Shown here: positions 18,193 through 27,400 of the stretch, piece by piece | Layout of the letters: every line of letters starts with the position of its first letter | Numbering within the stretch: position 1 is the first letter of the stretch | Translations under genes and position numbers: made by a program | Notes under the pieces: model-generated | What the model saw: the letters and a program-made list of their open reading frames with translations, nothing else | What the model was told of the DNA's origin: nothing | Databases searched by the model: none | Assembly: GCA_900752065.1 (NCBI GenBank) | Contig: CAADTT010000026.1 | Span: 6,342-70,341, forward strand | Source: Lachnospiraceae bacterium | Lineage (GTDB): Bacteria; Bacillota; Clostridia; Lachnospirales; Lachnospiraceae | DNA: 64,000 nt | Direction: 5' to 3'

Positions 18193-19032
18193 TTATCGTG
18201 CGGCGCGAAGTCTTGTCAGAAACTCGTAGGGTACTTTCAGGTTTCCTCTGCCGCTTCCCAGATCGATATCCGGTTTTGTGCTTCCGTGATAGTCGGAGCC
18301 GCCGGAGAGGACGAGATGATGCTTTTCGGCAAGCCGGTAAACGTGTTCCTCTTCCTCGTTCGTGTAGGTGGAATAGAGTGCTTCAATACCGATCAGGCCA
18401 ACTTCTTTCATACTGATGATCAGCTCGTCCATGGAAGCTTCATCCATATGGTACAGCATCGGGTGAGCCAGGACGGGGATGCCTCCGGCGAGGCGGATCA
18501 GTTCGACTGCCTGGATCGGCGTTACTTTTTCACGGGGAATAAAGCAGGAGCCATCATCGCCCAGATAACGGGAAAAGGCTTCCTTGATATCGGAGACAAA
18601 GCCGTGCTCCAGCAGATATTTTCCAAAATGAGCCCTGGTCCATACGGCATCCGGATATTCCCGCTCCATGGCTTCCCAGGTGATGTCGCTGCCTTCCTCC
18701 CGGAGCCGCTGAATCATTTTTTCGTTGCGGATATCCCTGGAATTCTGGAAACGTGTAAGCTGCCTGCAAAATTCCGGCATCTGATAATCAAAGTCAAGCC
18801 CTACGACGTGAACATCTTTCCCATGGAATTCCGTGGAAAACTCAATACCGGAAACTACCTCCAGGCCGGTTCCTTCGGCAGCGGCGAAGAGGGCGGAAAG
18901 TCCGTCGATCGTATCGTGGTCTGTGAGGGCAATGGCTGCCAGTCCCTTTTTTCGTGCGTACTGCACCAGCTCGGATGGGCTGAGTGTGCCGTCAGAGCAG
19001 TTTGAATGTACATGAAGATCAATATATTTCAT
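18193..19032 (-). CDS. PHP-domain metal-dependent phosphoesterase
   Basis: A 279-residue protein with the full set of PHP metal-ligand motifs: HVHSNCSDGT (7-16), LTDHDTIDG (about 37-45), a Glu in GIEFSTEFHG, HPMLYH, and GGSDYHGS near the C-terminus. It resembles the RNase AM / 3',5'-nucleoside bisphosphate phosphatase group (YciV/TrpH). In that group the enzymes degrade short oligonucleotides or pAp; the exact substrate here is not certain. First gene of the minus-strand unit with the HAD phosphatase; AAGGAAA precedes the ATG. Confidence 0.88.
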   Translation of the reverse strand: MKYIDLHVHSNCSDGTLSPSELVQYARKKGLAAIALTDHDTIDGLSALFAAAEGTGLEVVSGIEFSTEFHGKDVHVVGLDFDYQMPEFCRQLTRFQNSRDIRNEKMIQRLREEGSDITWEAMEREYPDAVWTRAHFGKYLLEHGFVSDIKEAFSRYLGDDGSCFIPREKVTPIQAVELIRLAGGIPVLAHPMLYHMDEASMDELIISMKEVGLIGIEALYSTYTNEEEEHVYRLAEKHHLVLSGGSDYHGSTKPDIDLGSGRGNLKVPYEFLTRLRAAR

Positions 19033-19111
19033 AAATGTTTCCTTTCTTAATGATTTATGCAGGATTTTATGTTCAGTATATCCAGATTTTCAGAAGCTTG
19101 CAAGTATTTCA

Positions 19112-19140
19112 TTGAAATAAAGGGAGGTCTTTTATATAAT
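19112..19140 (+). promoter_or_regulatory. promoter of the MoxR-VWA unit
   Basis: TTGAAA (19112-19117), 17-base spacer, perfect TATAAT (19135-19140). The leader to the ATG at 19253 is about 105 bases long. Confidence 0.75.
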
Positions 19141-19252
19141 GAGACAAGGGACTCATGGATACAAAACGGTTCTAAAGCTGCCAAACGGATCGTTTCGCAG
19201 TCCGGACGAAGGATGAAGGGGAAAAAAGAGAAACAGAAAGGATCTAAAAAAT

Positions 19253-20164
19253 ATGAATTTAGAATTATTGGAAAAGCAGGGCATCCGCCCATCCTTGATA
19301 GAAGATATAAAAAAGTTCCGCGAGAAGTACCCGGTTGAGGAGAAGGTGAAAAACAGGCTTGCCCGCCCGGAAATGCCATTTTTTGGAGGAGAGATTCTGG
19401 AGATGGCAGTGGTGGCGCTGCTGCAGGGAGAAAATATTCTCCTGAGCGGCTCCAAGGCCACAGGGAAAAATATACTGGCTGAGAATCTGGCGGATATTTT
19501 CGGCCGTCCGGTCTACAATATTTCATTCCATGTGAATACAGACAGCAGCGCCCTGATCGGGACAGATACCTTCCGGGACAATGAGGTGCAGCTTCGGAAG
19601 GGACCGGTGTACCAGTGCGCCTCCTACGGTGGTTTTGGTATTCTGGATGAGATCAATATGGCAAAAAATGATGCAGTCTCTGTGCTTCACGCCACGCTGG
19701 ACTACCGGAAGGTGATCGATGTACCGGGATATGATAAGATCGAGCTTCATCCGGCGGCGAGATTTATCGGGACGATGAACTACGGATATGCGGGGACAAA
19801 GGAGCTGAATGAGGCGCTGGTGTCCCGGTTCCTGGTCATCAATATGCCGCCGCTGACGGAGGAGCTGCTGATGAAGCTCATGCAGACTTCCTTTCCCGAT
19901 GCGAAGACAGAGGCGCTGGAGCAGTTTTCAGGGCTGTTTCTGGACTTGCAGTTAAAAGCGCAGAATGGGGAGATCTCCACGAAGCCGATGGATCTAAGGG
20001 GGCTCCTGGCGGCAATCCGGCTGATGAAGGGCGGACTTGCGCCGCAGACAGCTATTACGATGGGAATCACGAATAAATGCTTTGATATCTTTGAACGGGA
20101 GATGATAGAGGATATCGTTATGACGAGGATTCCTGCGTCGTGGACAGGGCAGGATGTGTTTTAA
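19253..20164 (+). CDS. MoxR-type AAA+ ATPase
   Basis: A 303-residue AAA+ ATPase of the MoxR/CbbQ group, which usually remodels a partner with a von Willebrand A domain. Such a partner is encoded 27 bases downstream. The Walker A reads GSKATGKN (66-73): the residue after the lysine is Asn instead of Ser/Thr, which normally helps bind magnesium. Walker B GILDEIN is near 125-131, with sensor 1 in GTMNYGYAG (about 174). Whether the altered P-loop still hydrolyses ATP is open. No substrate can be named. Confidence 0.85.
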   Translation: MNLELLEKQGIRPSLIEDIKKFREKYPVEEKVKNRLARPEMPFFGGEILEMAVVALLQGENILLSGSKATGKNILAENLADIFGRPVYNISFHVNTDSSALIGTDTFRDNEVQLRKGPVYQCASYGGFGILDEINMAKNDAVSVLHATLDYRKVIDVPGYDKIELHPAARFIGTMNYGYAGTKELNEALVSRFLVINMPPLTEELLMKLMQTSFPDAKTEALEQFSGLFLDLQLKAQNGEISTKPMDLRGLLAAIRLMKGGLAPQTAITMGITNKCFDIFEREMIEDIVMTRIPASWTGQDVF

Positions 20165-20191
20165 GACGGAAAGATAGTTGAGGGCTGGCAT

Positions 20192-21937
20192 ATGGATGAA
20201 TGTTACAGAATGGAAGTGGAGAACCGCATCCGAAATCTGATGTGGACGGTGAGCGGGGACTATGATCTGGACACGGAACCGGATACGGCATCCTTTTCAA
20301 AATCAAAATATATTTCCATTTATGATGCCGTCAAGCAGGGAGCCTTTGCGAAATATTATGACAAGGATCTGTTTGGAACGTATATGGTAAAGAAGGTGTA
20401 TCTGGGAGCGGAGGAGCAGACGCTGGTGCAGATCGGGCAGCTCTGTCTGGATGCCGCTGTGTTTCCAAAGATCACAAAAGAACGCATCGGCGTGCCGGAT
20501 ATCCGCAGGCGTGCCTTCGAGGACATGCTGGAATATGATTTCGGAAAGATGACCGGCACCTTTATGGGGCGTGTCCGGCTGACGCTGCTGCGGGGCTGGG
20601 TGACAGGGAGCATGCAGGCGGAAAAACGCGTTCGGGAGGCGGCACAGGAGATCGCAGCGCAGGCGGATGCGGAAGATACGATGGAGCTGATACGCGCTGT
20701 GGACAGGGTTTATAATACCTGGATCGACAGAGGCTTTGAAAAGGAGCACGGAGGACTGGAGGCTGTCATGGCAGTGACACAGGAGCAGCTAAAGACCTTC
20801 GACTGGCAGGATTATCTGGATGAAGAGATGCGGGAGGATCAGTTGGAACGTTATCTGAACCAGATGACAGATGCCGTGGCAAAGCTGGGGGAGGAGGAAA
20901 AGAAGGAGAAGCCCCAGGGGAGCGGCGGCGCCGTTTATCTGGACGAGGCGGCTGTGGAAAAGATGTATTCCTATATTGAGCTGAATTACGGACGCTCCTA
21001 TTTAAATGAGCAGGAACAGAAGCGGATCAACTATAAAGTGTGCAGGGGCGTCCATGCAGACTGTACGCTTTATTTTACCGATGGAATCCTGGCGGGCATG
21101 GTAAAGGTAAACTCCCAGTCAGAATACGCCAGAAAAACAAAGGAGATCAATCTTCGTACCTGGAGGCAGAACCGCCGGGTCATGAAGCGGAATATCGATA
21201 TCCTGACGGATGCGCTGAGACGTTCGCTGCTGATGCGGAGCGAGCGGGAGACATGTCTTGGAGAATGTGGAAAGATCCTTCCAAACAGGCTGTGGAATAT
21301 CGGACGGACAGAGAACCGGAAGCTGTTTGAGCGGGAGTTTCGGAGGGACAGCACAGACTTTGTGGTGGATGTGCTGATCGATGCCAGCGGTTCCCAGCGG
21401 GCGAGACAGAGTCAGGTGGCGATGCAGGCCTATATCATCAGCGAGGCTCTGAGCAATGTGCAGATCCCTCACCGGGTTATGGGCTTTTGCACCTTTTGGG
21501 ATTATACGGTCATGCGGCGGTTCCGGGAGTACGACGAGGGGCGGGAGGCTAACGAGAGGATCTTTGAATTTTACGGCTCCTCAAATAACAGGGACGGGCT
21601 GGCCATCCGCGCGGCGGCGCTGGGGCTTTCCGAGCGGACGGAGGAGCATAAGATCCTGATCGTATTAAGCGACGGCAGACCGAATGACATTATCGTGAAC
21701 CGCCCGAACAGCAGGAACCCCGAGCCTTATTTTGGGGATTATGCCGTGAAGGACACGGCCTTTGAAGTGCGGAAGCTGCGGAATCTCGGGACGGCAGTGC
21801 TGGGCGTGTTCGCCGGGGAAGAGCAGGATCTTCAGGCGGAGCGCAGGATCTTCGGAAAGGATTTCGCCTATATCCGGAATATCGCGAACTTTTCCAATGT
21901 GGTGGGGCGGTATCTCAGAAAGCAGTTGGAGGACTGA
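20192..21937 (+). CDS. VWA-domain protein, partner of the MoxR ATPase
   Basis: A 581-residue cytoplasmic protein without a signal peptide. The last 190 residues form a von Willebrand A domain with a MIDAS-type site, VLIDASGSQ (about 394-402), followed by a conserved Thr region and LIVLSDGRPND near 490. The N-terminal two thirds are helical and charged and not recognised. The MoxR-VWA pairing resembles chelatase (CobS/CobT) and CbbQ/CbbO systems, in which the ATPase and VWA proteins together insert metals or activate enzymes. No metal-cofactor genes are nearby, so the client is unknown. Confidence 0.82.
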   Translation: MDECYRMEVENRIRNLMWTVSGDYDLDTEPDTASFSKSKYISIYDAVKQGAFAKYYDKDLFGTYMVKKVYLGAEEQTLVQIGQLCLDAAVFPKITKERIGVPDIRRRAFEDMLEYDFGKMTGTFMGRVRLTLLRGWVTGSMQAEKRVREAAQEIAAQADAEDTMELIRAVDRVYNTWIDRGFEKEHGGLEAVMAVTQEQLKTFDWQDYLDEEMREDQLERYLNQMTDAVAKLGEEEKKEKPQGSGGAVYLDEAAVEKMYSYIELNYGRSYLNEQEQKRINYKVCRGVHADCTLYFTDGILAGMVKVNSQSEYARKTKEINLRTWRQNRRVMKRNIDILTDALRRSLLMRSERETCLGECGKILPNRLWNIGRTENRKLFEREFRRDSTDFVVDVLIDASGSQRARQSQVAMQAYIISEALSNVQIPHRVMGFCTFWDYTVMRRFREYDEGREANERIFEFYGSSNNRDGLAIRAAALGLSERTEEHKILIVLSDGRPNDIIVNRPNSRNPEPYFGDYAVKDTAFEVRKLRNLGTAVLGVFAGEEQDLQAERRIFGKDFAYIRNIANFSNVVGRYLRKQLED

Positions 21938-21950
21938 GAAGAAATATATT

Positions 21951-21979
21951 TTGTTTTTTGAGAAACTATATAGTATACT
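21951..21979 (+). promoter_or_regulatory. promoter of the ATPase/TOPRIM-like cassette
   Basis: TTGTTT (21951-21956), 17-base spacer, TATACT (21974-21979), about 85 bases before the ATG at 22063. Confidence 0.6.
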
Positions 21980-22062
21980 GAAATCAATAGATAGAAATCA
22001 AATACCCGGCAGCCGCCTGGCGACTGCTGCGAGAATAAAATTATAAAATCTGAGGTAATAAT

Positions 22063-23319
22063 ATGATTGAGAAATTCAGTTGTAGAAATTTTAAAAATGT
22101 AAATATTAGAGATCTGAGCTTTAATAGGATTAATATTTTGATCGGCCCTAATAATTCAGGAAAGACCAATTTTATTCGCGCATTGTCTTTTTGTGCAGAT
22201 ATGGTGAATAATTCAGAGAGATTAATCGGCAATTCATCTTTTCAGACACTGGTATGCCGTTATGGGATGGGAGATATTTTTAATAAATATTCGAGTGATG
22301 AAAGGCAGGAAATTTCCTTAGGATGGAGAATTGCTTTGGACGGAAAAAGAGATGTGGATTATAAATTTTGTTTCCATACGGGAAAGCAACTGCAGGATTT
22401 CTTTATTACAAAAGAAAGACTGGATAATTCAAAAAAGCCTCAGAATAAGAAAAATCCCTTTAATTATTTCACTTGTCAGGAAAGGGCGGGAGAGGGGTAT
22501 ATTTCAAGAGCAGTAAATACAGGAGAAAATAACGGCAGAATAAATTTTAAAATTCCATACAATGATACGGTATTAAAGCAGTTTGATCAGATAAGATTGG
22601 AAAACAGGGAAATCTATGCAGAGTCAAAGCGGCAGGTTGGAATGATGCAGGCTTTACAGGATTATTTCGGGAAATATTATTTCTATTCCAGTTCACAATT
22701 TGATTTAAGAAAAATCAGAGAGCCGCAGGAAATACAGCTAAACGGAAATACCTTGGAAAAAGATGGTTCAAATTTTGTGAACGTGTTTAATTATTATAAA
22801 AACAAAGATATATATACTGCGAAAATATTTTTGGAGAAGCTGAAACAGTTAATGCCGTCTCTTGATTTTGCGGATAGTGTGGCAGAGTTTAACAAACTTG
22901 TGTTCAAGGTAGGATATGAAGGAAAGCAGTTTACTTTGAATGATTTGTCAGATGGAACGATAAAAGCATTATTATTGACATTGCTGATTCATATTCCGGT
23001 AAATGATGGTTTTTCGATGTTGGCAATTGATGAGCCGGAAATGAATATTCATCCCGCGTGGCAGCAGATTATAGGAAGATGGATTCAGTATTCTGAGAAT
23101 TTTAAGCAGTGCTTTATCAGCACGCATTCACCGGACTTTCTGGACGTATTTACAGAGGGATTTAAAAGAGGAGAAGTCAGTGTTTTTGTGTTTGATCCCA
23201 GGGAAGAGATTGCAGTCCGTAAACTTTGCTATGAAGATATGGAAGAGGAATTACAGGACTGGGAACTGGGTGATCTGTATCGGGTGAACGACCCATCGAT
23301 AGGAGGGTGGCCGTGGTAA
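22063..23319 (+). CDS. OLD-like AAA ATPase (ABC-type ATPase, defence candidate)
   Basis: A 418-residue ABC/SMC-class ATPase. It starts with the OLD-like opening FSCRNFKNV...NILIGPNNSGKTN, with Walker A GPNNSGKT at 28-35. The signature loop LNDLSDGTIKAL lies near 286-297, Walker B MLAIDEPEMNIHP near 325-337, and a switch histidine in FISTHSPDFL near 352. Unlike true OLD nucleases it ends soon after the H-loop and has no TOPRIM domain of its own; the next gene supplies a TOPRIM-like protein. The two stops and starts overlap, so they are translated together. The cassette is clearly more AT-rich than its neighbours, a sign of transfer. Likely an abortive-infection type anti-phage system. Confidence 0.85.
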   Translation: MIEKFSCRNFKNVNIRDLSFNRINILIGPNNSGKTNFIRALSFCADMVNNSERLIGNSSFQTLVCRYGMGDIFNKYSSDERQEISLGWRIALDGKRDVDYKFCFHTGKQLQDFFITKERLDNSKKPQNKKNPFNYFTCQERAGEGYISRAVNTGENNGRINFKIPYNDTVLKQFDQIRLENREIYAESKRQVGMMQALQDYFGKYYFYSSSQFDLRKIREPQEIQLNGNTLEKDGSNFVNVFNYYKNKDIYTAKIFLEKLKQLMPSLDFADSVAEFNKLVFKVGYEGKQFTLNDLSDGTIKALLLTLLIHIPVNDGFSMLAIDEPEMNIHPAWQQIIGRWIQYSENFKQCFISTHSPDFLDVFTEGFKRGEVSVFVFDPREEIAVRKLCYEDMEEELQDWELGDLYRVNDPSIGGWPW

Positions 23320-24146
23320 AACCAAAGATTGCGTGTTATATTACCGGAGGCTGGACAGAATGCCGTGCCATGACACAATTTCTGGAAAAAATAAATAGCA
23401 ATTATGACTATAGGCAACGTTTTCCACAAAAGGGTGTTGGAAAGAAAGGAAAAACGAAGCGTAACTTTAAGATTACAGGAGCCACTGGGACAGATTTATT
23501 AAATGAGGTTTATCATGATATGAGAAACCATACAGAGGAAATAAAAGGATTCCAGGCAATATTGATTGAGGATGACATGGACGACCAGTATTTTCTGAAG
23601 GGGGAATGTGTCCGGGATTATGCGAGAATTGAGAATCGGAAACAAGAAATTACAAATGAAATCAGAAAAATTCTCAGCATGCCTGATATGCCTGTATTTT
23701 TCCTTTATGCAATGCCGGAAATTGAGTCATGGTTTGTGGCAGACTGGGATCATACTTTCGGAATAGAGTATTACGGTAAACTAATCAATATGAATACATA
23801 TTTCAGCATTACGTTTAGAAATTATGTCTTAAAGCAGGTTCTTACAGACAAATATCCTTTGGAGGAAATTGAAAATTACGGATATTTCGATGGAGTTTAT
23901 AAGAAATTGAGCGATCAGTTGATAAATGCTTTCCATGAGTATTCTTGTCAGGATGTAAGTGATAAAAACAATAAATTGTTCAATGAAAAAATTAATGGAT
24001 TGATAAAAAATAATAAATTAATGTATTCAAAAAAAGGCGAAGGCATTAATATGCTGTTGAATTTGAATCCCGATAAAGTGGCTGAAATTTGCGGACATTA
24101 TTTTGCTAAGACATACCATGAGCTAAGGGAGTTTCATATGGAATGA
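23313..24146 (+). CDS. DUF4276/TOPRIM-like effector candidate
   Basis: A 277-residue protein starting at GTG 23313 (AGGAGG six bases upstream; the GTG at 23307 abuts that site). It overlaps the ATPase gene by 7 bases. Features that fit a TOPRIM-like fold as in DUF4276 proteins: an N-terminal strand with Glu (GGWTECRAMTQFL), an acidic pair after a strand (ILIEDDMDD, near 89-97), and EIESWFVADW near 140-149, the E-x-E-x-W-x-x-D block of that family. TOPRIM modules in OLD, PARIS and Gabija systems cut or sense nucleic acid. Here the family call is by eye and moderate; the gene pair context is strong. Confidence 0.65.
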   Translation: MVKPKIACYITGGWTECRAMTQFLEKINSNYDYRQRFPQKGVGKKGKTKRNFKITGATGTDLLNEVYHDMRNHTEEIKGFQAILIEDDMDDQYFLKGECVRDYARIENRKQEITNEIRKILSMPDMPVFFLYAMPEIESWFVADWDHTFGIEYYGKLINMNTYFSITFRNYVLKQVLTDKYPLEEIENYGYFDGVYKKLSDQLINAFHEYSCQDVSDKNNKLFNEKINGLIKNNKLMYSKKGEGINMLLNLNPDKVAEICGHYFAKTYHELREFHME

Positions 24147-24251
24147 AATACTTGTTTGTTCCAGTGTAAGCGAATTGCTGTTTGATCTTTTAAGAGTTTC
24201 TTCTGGTATCAGGAGAAGGAAGTAGAAGATAAGTAAAAAAAATGAACGAAG

Positions 24252-24287
24252 AGCGTCCTGTAGAGCAATGCTTTACAGGGCGTTTTT
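24252..24287 (+). terminator. terminator after the ATPase/TOPRIM-like cassette
   Basis: Stem AGCGTCCTGTAGAGC / GCTTTACAGGGCG with G-U pairs, a short loop AAT, and five T. It lies about 105 bases after the second stop codon. Confidence 0.75.
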
Positions 24288-24301
24288 GCTGCTAAATCAA
24301 T

Positions 24302-24342
24302 ACCTATAAGGTGCTGCTAAATTTACCTAATAGGTATATAAT
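24302..24342 (+). promoter_or_regulatory. twin palindromic operators over a promoter of the giant surface protein
   Basis: ACCTATAAGGT (24302-24312) and ACCTAATAGGT (24325-24335) are two short palindromes with centres 23 bases apart; the second abuts a TATAAT (24337-24342). No good -35 is seen, which suggests an activator or a repressed weak promoter. The regulator is unknown. Confidence 0.5.
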
Positions 24343-24450
24343 TAAGGAAATATTTCACATTGTAATATAAGCTGGAGGTTATGAAATCTTATGCAAAAGA
24401 ACAAGGGAGGTATGAAGGTGAAGGAAAAGAAAATACAAAGGAGGCTACTT

Positions 24451-27400
24451 ATGAAGAAACATGTTTTGCCCATGCTTTTGGTTCTGGTCATGGCAGTCTT
24501 TTTCCTGCCGTCCACTGTCCATGCGACCGAGACGGGCGGAGACGCGTCGGAGACGGTCACCAGAATCCAATGGCTGAAAGAATTAACCCAGACATTTGAA
24601 TTTTCTGTGGAAGAGAATAATTATCCCGATAATTATTATGGGGATATCTCTTCCGACTACGCCGATTACTATACGGTAATGCTGGCTACCGAATTTGGCG
24701 TGCTCGACATCGAAGCCGGGGAGAATGTTTACCCGGATGAACCAGCTACCCGCGAGTTTACCGCACAGACATTGAATTTCTGTCTGGGATTCCAATTGGA
24801 AGACAATAGCACCTATACATTCTCTGACTCTGCGGATACTGCTTATCCGGAGGATGCCCAGGTTGCCCTTAACCGGGGCTGGTTCCAACTGATCGACGGA
24901 AAATTTTCTCCGGACACTGCTATTACATCCACTGAAAAAACGTCCATGCTTGCCGACGCCCAGGCTGTCCTTGCATCCGCTGTCGTGGACGAAAATCATG
25001 ACAATACATACCAGTTTGCCGATTTTGTCACCGTCGTTCCTCAAACAGTTCCTGTCAGCATTGATGAAAATGACACAGTTACCCTTACGGACACCTCAGT
25101 TTCCATCGCTCAGGGAGATACCTTCGTCGTATGGCCTTCCGAGATGCCCAGTATCTATGTGGCGGAAACCGTGACAAACACGGACGGCACTCTGGTCATC
25201 ACCACAAGCGAAGCGGACACTTCTGCCGCTGTACTGTCCGTAGACTCCTCCGGAATCTGCAACATGGACTTATCACAGTTTGAAGAAGCGGCGGATGTAT
25301 CCGTCACTTATGTACGCACACAAAAACAGGCACGTTCCGCAGCGCAGCTCTACGGAATTTCTGCTTCCCAGAATTCTGTTATAGCGACCAAGGATATCAA
25401 GCTGAGCAATGGCGCAAAGGTTTCTATCACCTGTAACCTGTCTAATCTCTCGCTGAGCCATAACATCGATACCAGCAAGCGAAGCTTTTATGCAGCGGTT
25501 AAAGGTACTTCCACCATTACCGGAACTGCCAGTCTGGATGCAGTATCTGCGGCATTAGGCTCATCCACAGTCACCCTTGGCTCCGTGCGTGTGGCAGGCG
25601 TGGGGAAAGTCACCGTCTCCGTTGAACTGGCCCTGAACGGAAAAATCACAGCTACCTATACGGGGAATTTTGAGGCTGGTATGCAGCACTCTAAAAACGA
25701 CGGATTCCGCCTTGTAAAAAGCTTTCAAAAGAGAAGCTTTACCACAACGGCAGAAGCAAACGCGTCTATTGGAATCAAAGTCTCTGTTGGCCTGGATCTC
25801 GTTGTCCTGAGCGGAAATATCTATGCGAAAACAGGAATTTCCGCCAAAATCACTTCTCACAATTATAATGATGGAAAAAAGCCGAACAACTGCACACAGA
25901 TATCCGCATGGCTGTATGTATCCATAGGTGCAGAGGCAAAAGTTAATTTAGCTGTATGGAGTAAAACCTGGAATAAAAGCCTGGATATCTATAACAGCGG
26001 CAATAGCCCGGTAAGGCTGTCCTTCCACTATGAAGACGGGCGGCAGGTATACTCCTGCTCCAGAGAGAGTTCCGGCAGCACAGGAAGTACCAAGTATGTC
26101 ACACCGTCCGACTCGGTCTATGGGACAAGCTCTTACGGTGACATCAGCTCTACCGGAACTGACAGCGCAGGAAATGAAATGACCGTGTGGACCTATACAG
26201 TAAACGATGACAATGCCACCATTACTGGTTATAACGGAAATGCAGGGATTGTCTCTGTGCCTTCCAACCTGGACGGACATCCGGTGACTGCGATTGGAGA
26301 CAGCGCTTTTGCGAATAATAAAAAAGTTGTGAGAGTCATTGTGCCGGAAGGAGTAACGAGTATTGGAATCTATGCTTTTTCAGGGTGTGTTACTTTGGAG
26401 AACCTTACCTTGCCGGACAGCCTGACTTCCATGGGAGAACTAATGATTGAAAACACTGCGATAAGCAGCATCACCATCCCAAAGAATGTGAGTAACTGTG
26501 GTGGCTATGATTACAATGGTCCATTGGCGAACTGCAAGCCCCTGACCTCCGTTGTCTTCGCAGAGGGCATGACCTCCATACCCGCTTATATCTGTGCGAG
26601 CAGAAATTACACAAGCTATGTTTCCTCTGTCACGATTCCTTCCAGCGCAACGAGAATCGGACATTATGCTTTTTACAATTGTTCCCGTCTGGTAATGGAC
26701 ACCATACCGGAAGGTATCTCCACAATTGGCGAGCGTTCCTTCTACGGATGTGCTTCCATCGACCGCATGACACTTCCCGCAACGGTATCTGCTATTGGAG
26801 CATCTGCATTTGCATCCTGCACCGGCATGGAAAGTGTCACCATTCTTTCAAACAGCAAAGTTGGATTCAGCGTAGAAATCGGAAGCAGTGCATTTTCAGA
26901 CTGCACGAGCCTGTTAGCGATCAGCCTGTCAGGAAACGTAAATACATTAGGGAATTATGCATTTTCCGGCTGTACCGCCCTGGAAAGCTTCTCTCTTCCA
27001 GAAGGAGTAACAAGTATTGGCGACTATGCCTTCTCCGGGTGCACGGCTTTGGAAAGCCTGGTGCTGCCGGACAGCCTGACCAGTATGGGATACCGGATGA
27101 TTGAAAATACGGCGATTCCCAACATTACCATTCCCAGAAATGTAACTGATTGTTCCAGCAGTGGATACAACGGTCCGCTGGCAAACTGCAAGACACTGAC
27201 ATCCGTTGTCTTCGCAGAGGGCATGACCTCCATGCCCTCTTACGTCTGTGCGAGTGGTGATTACACAAGCTATGTTTCCTCTGTCGCCATCCCTTCCAGC
27301 GTGACAAACATCGGAGATTATGCTTTTTACAACTGTACCAATCTAGCCACCATCAACTACATGGGAACCACCGCCGAGGACTGGAATAAAATCACCATCG

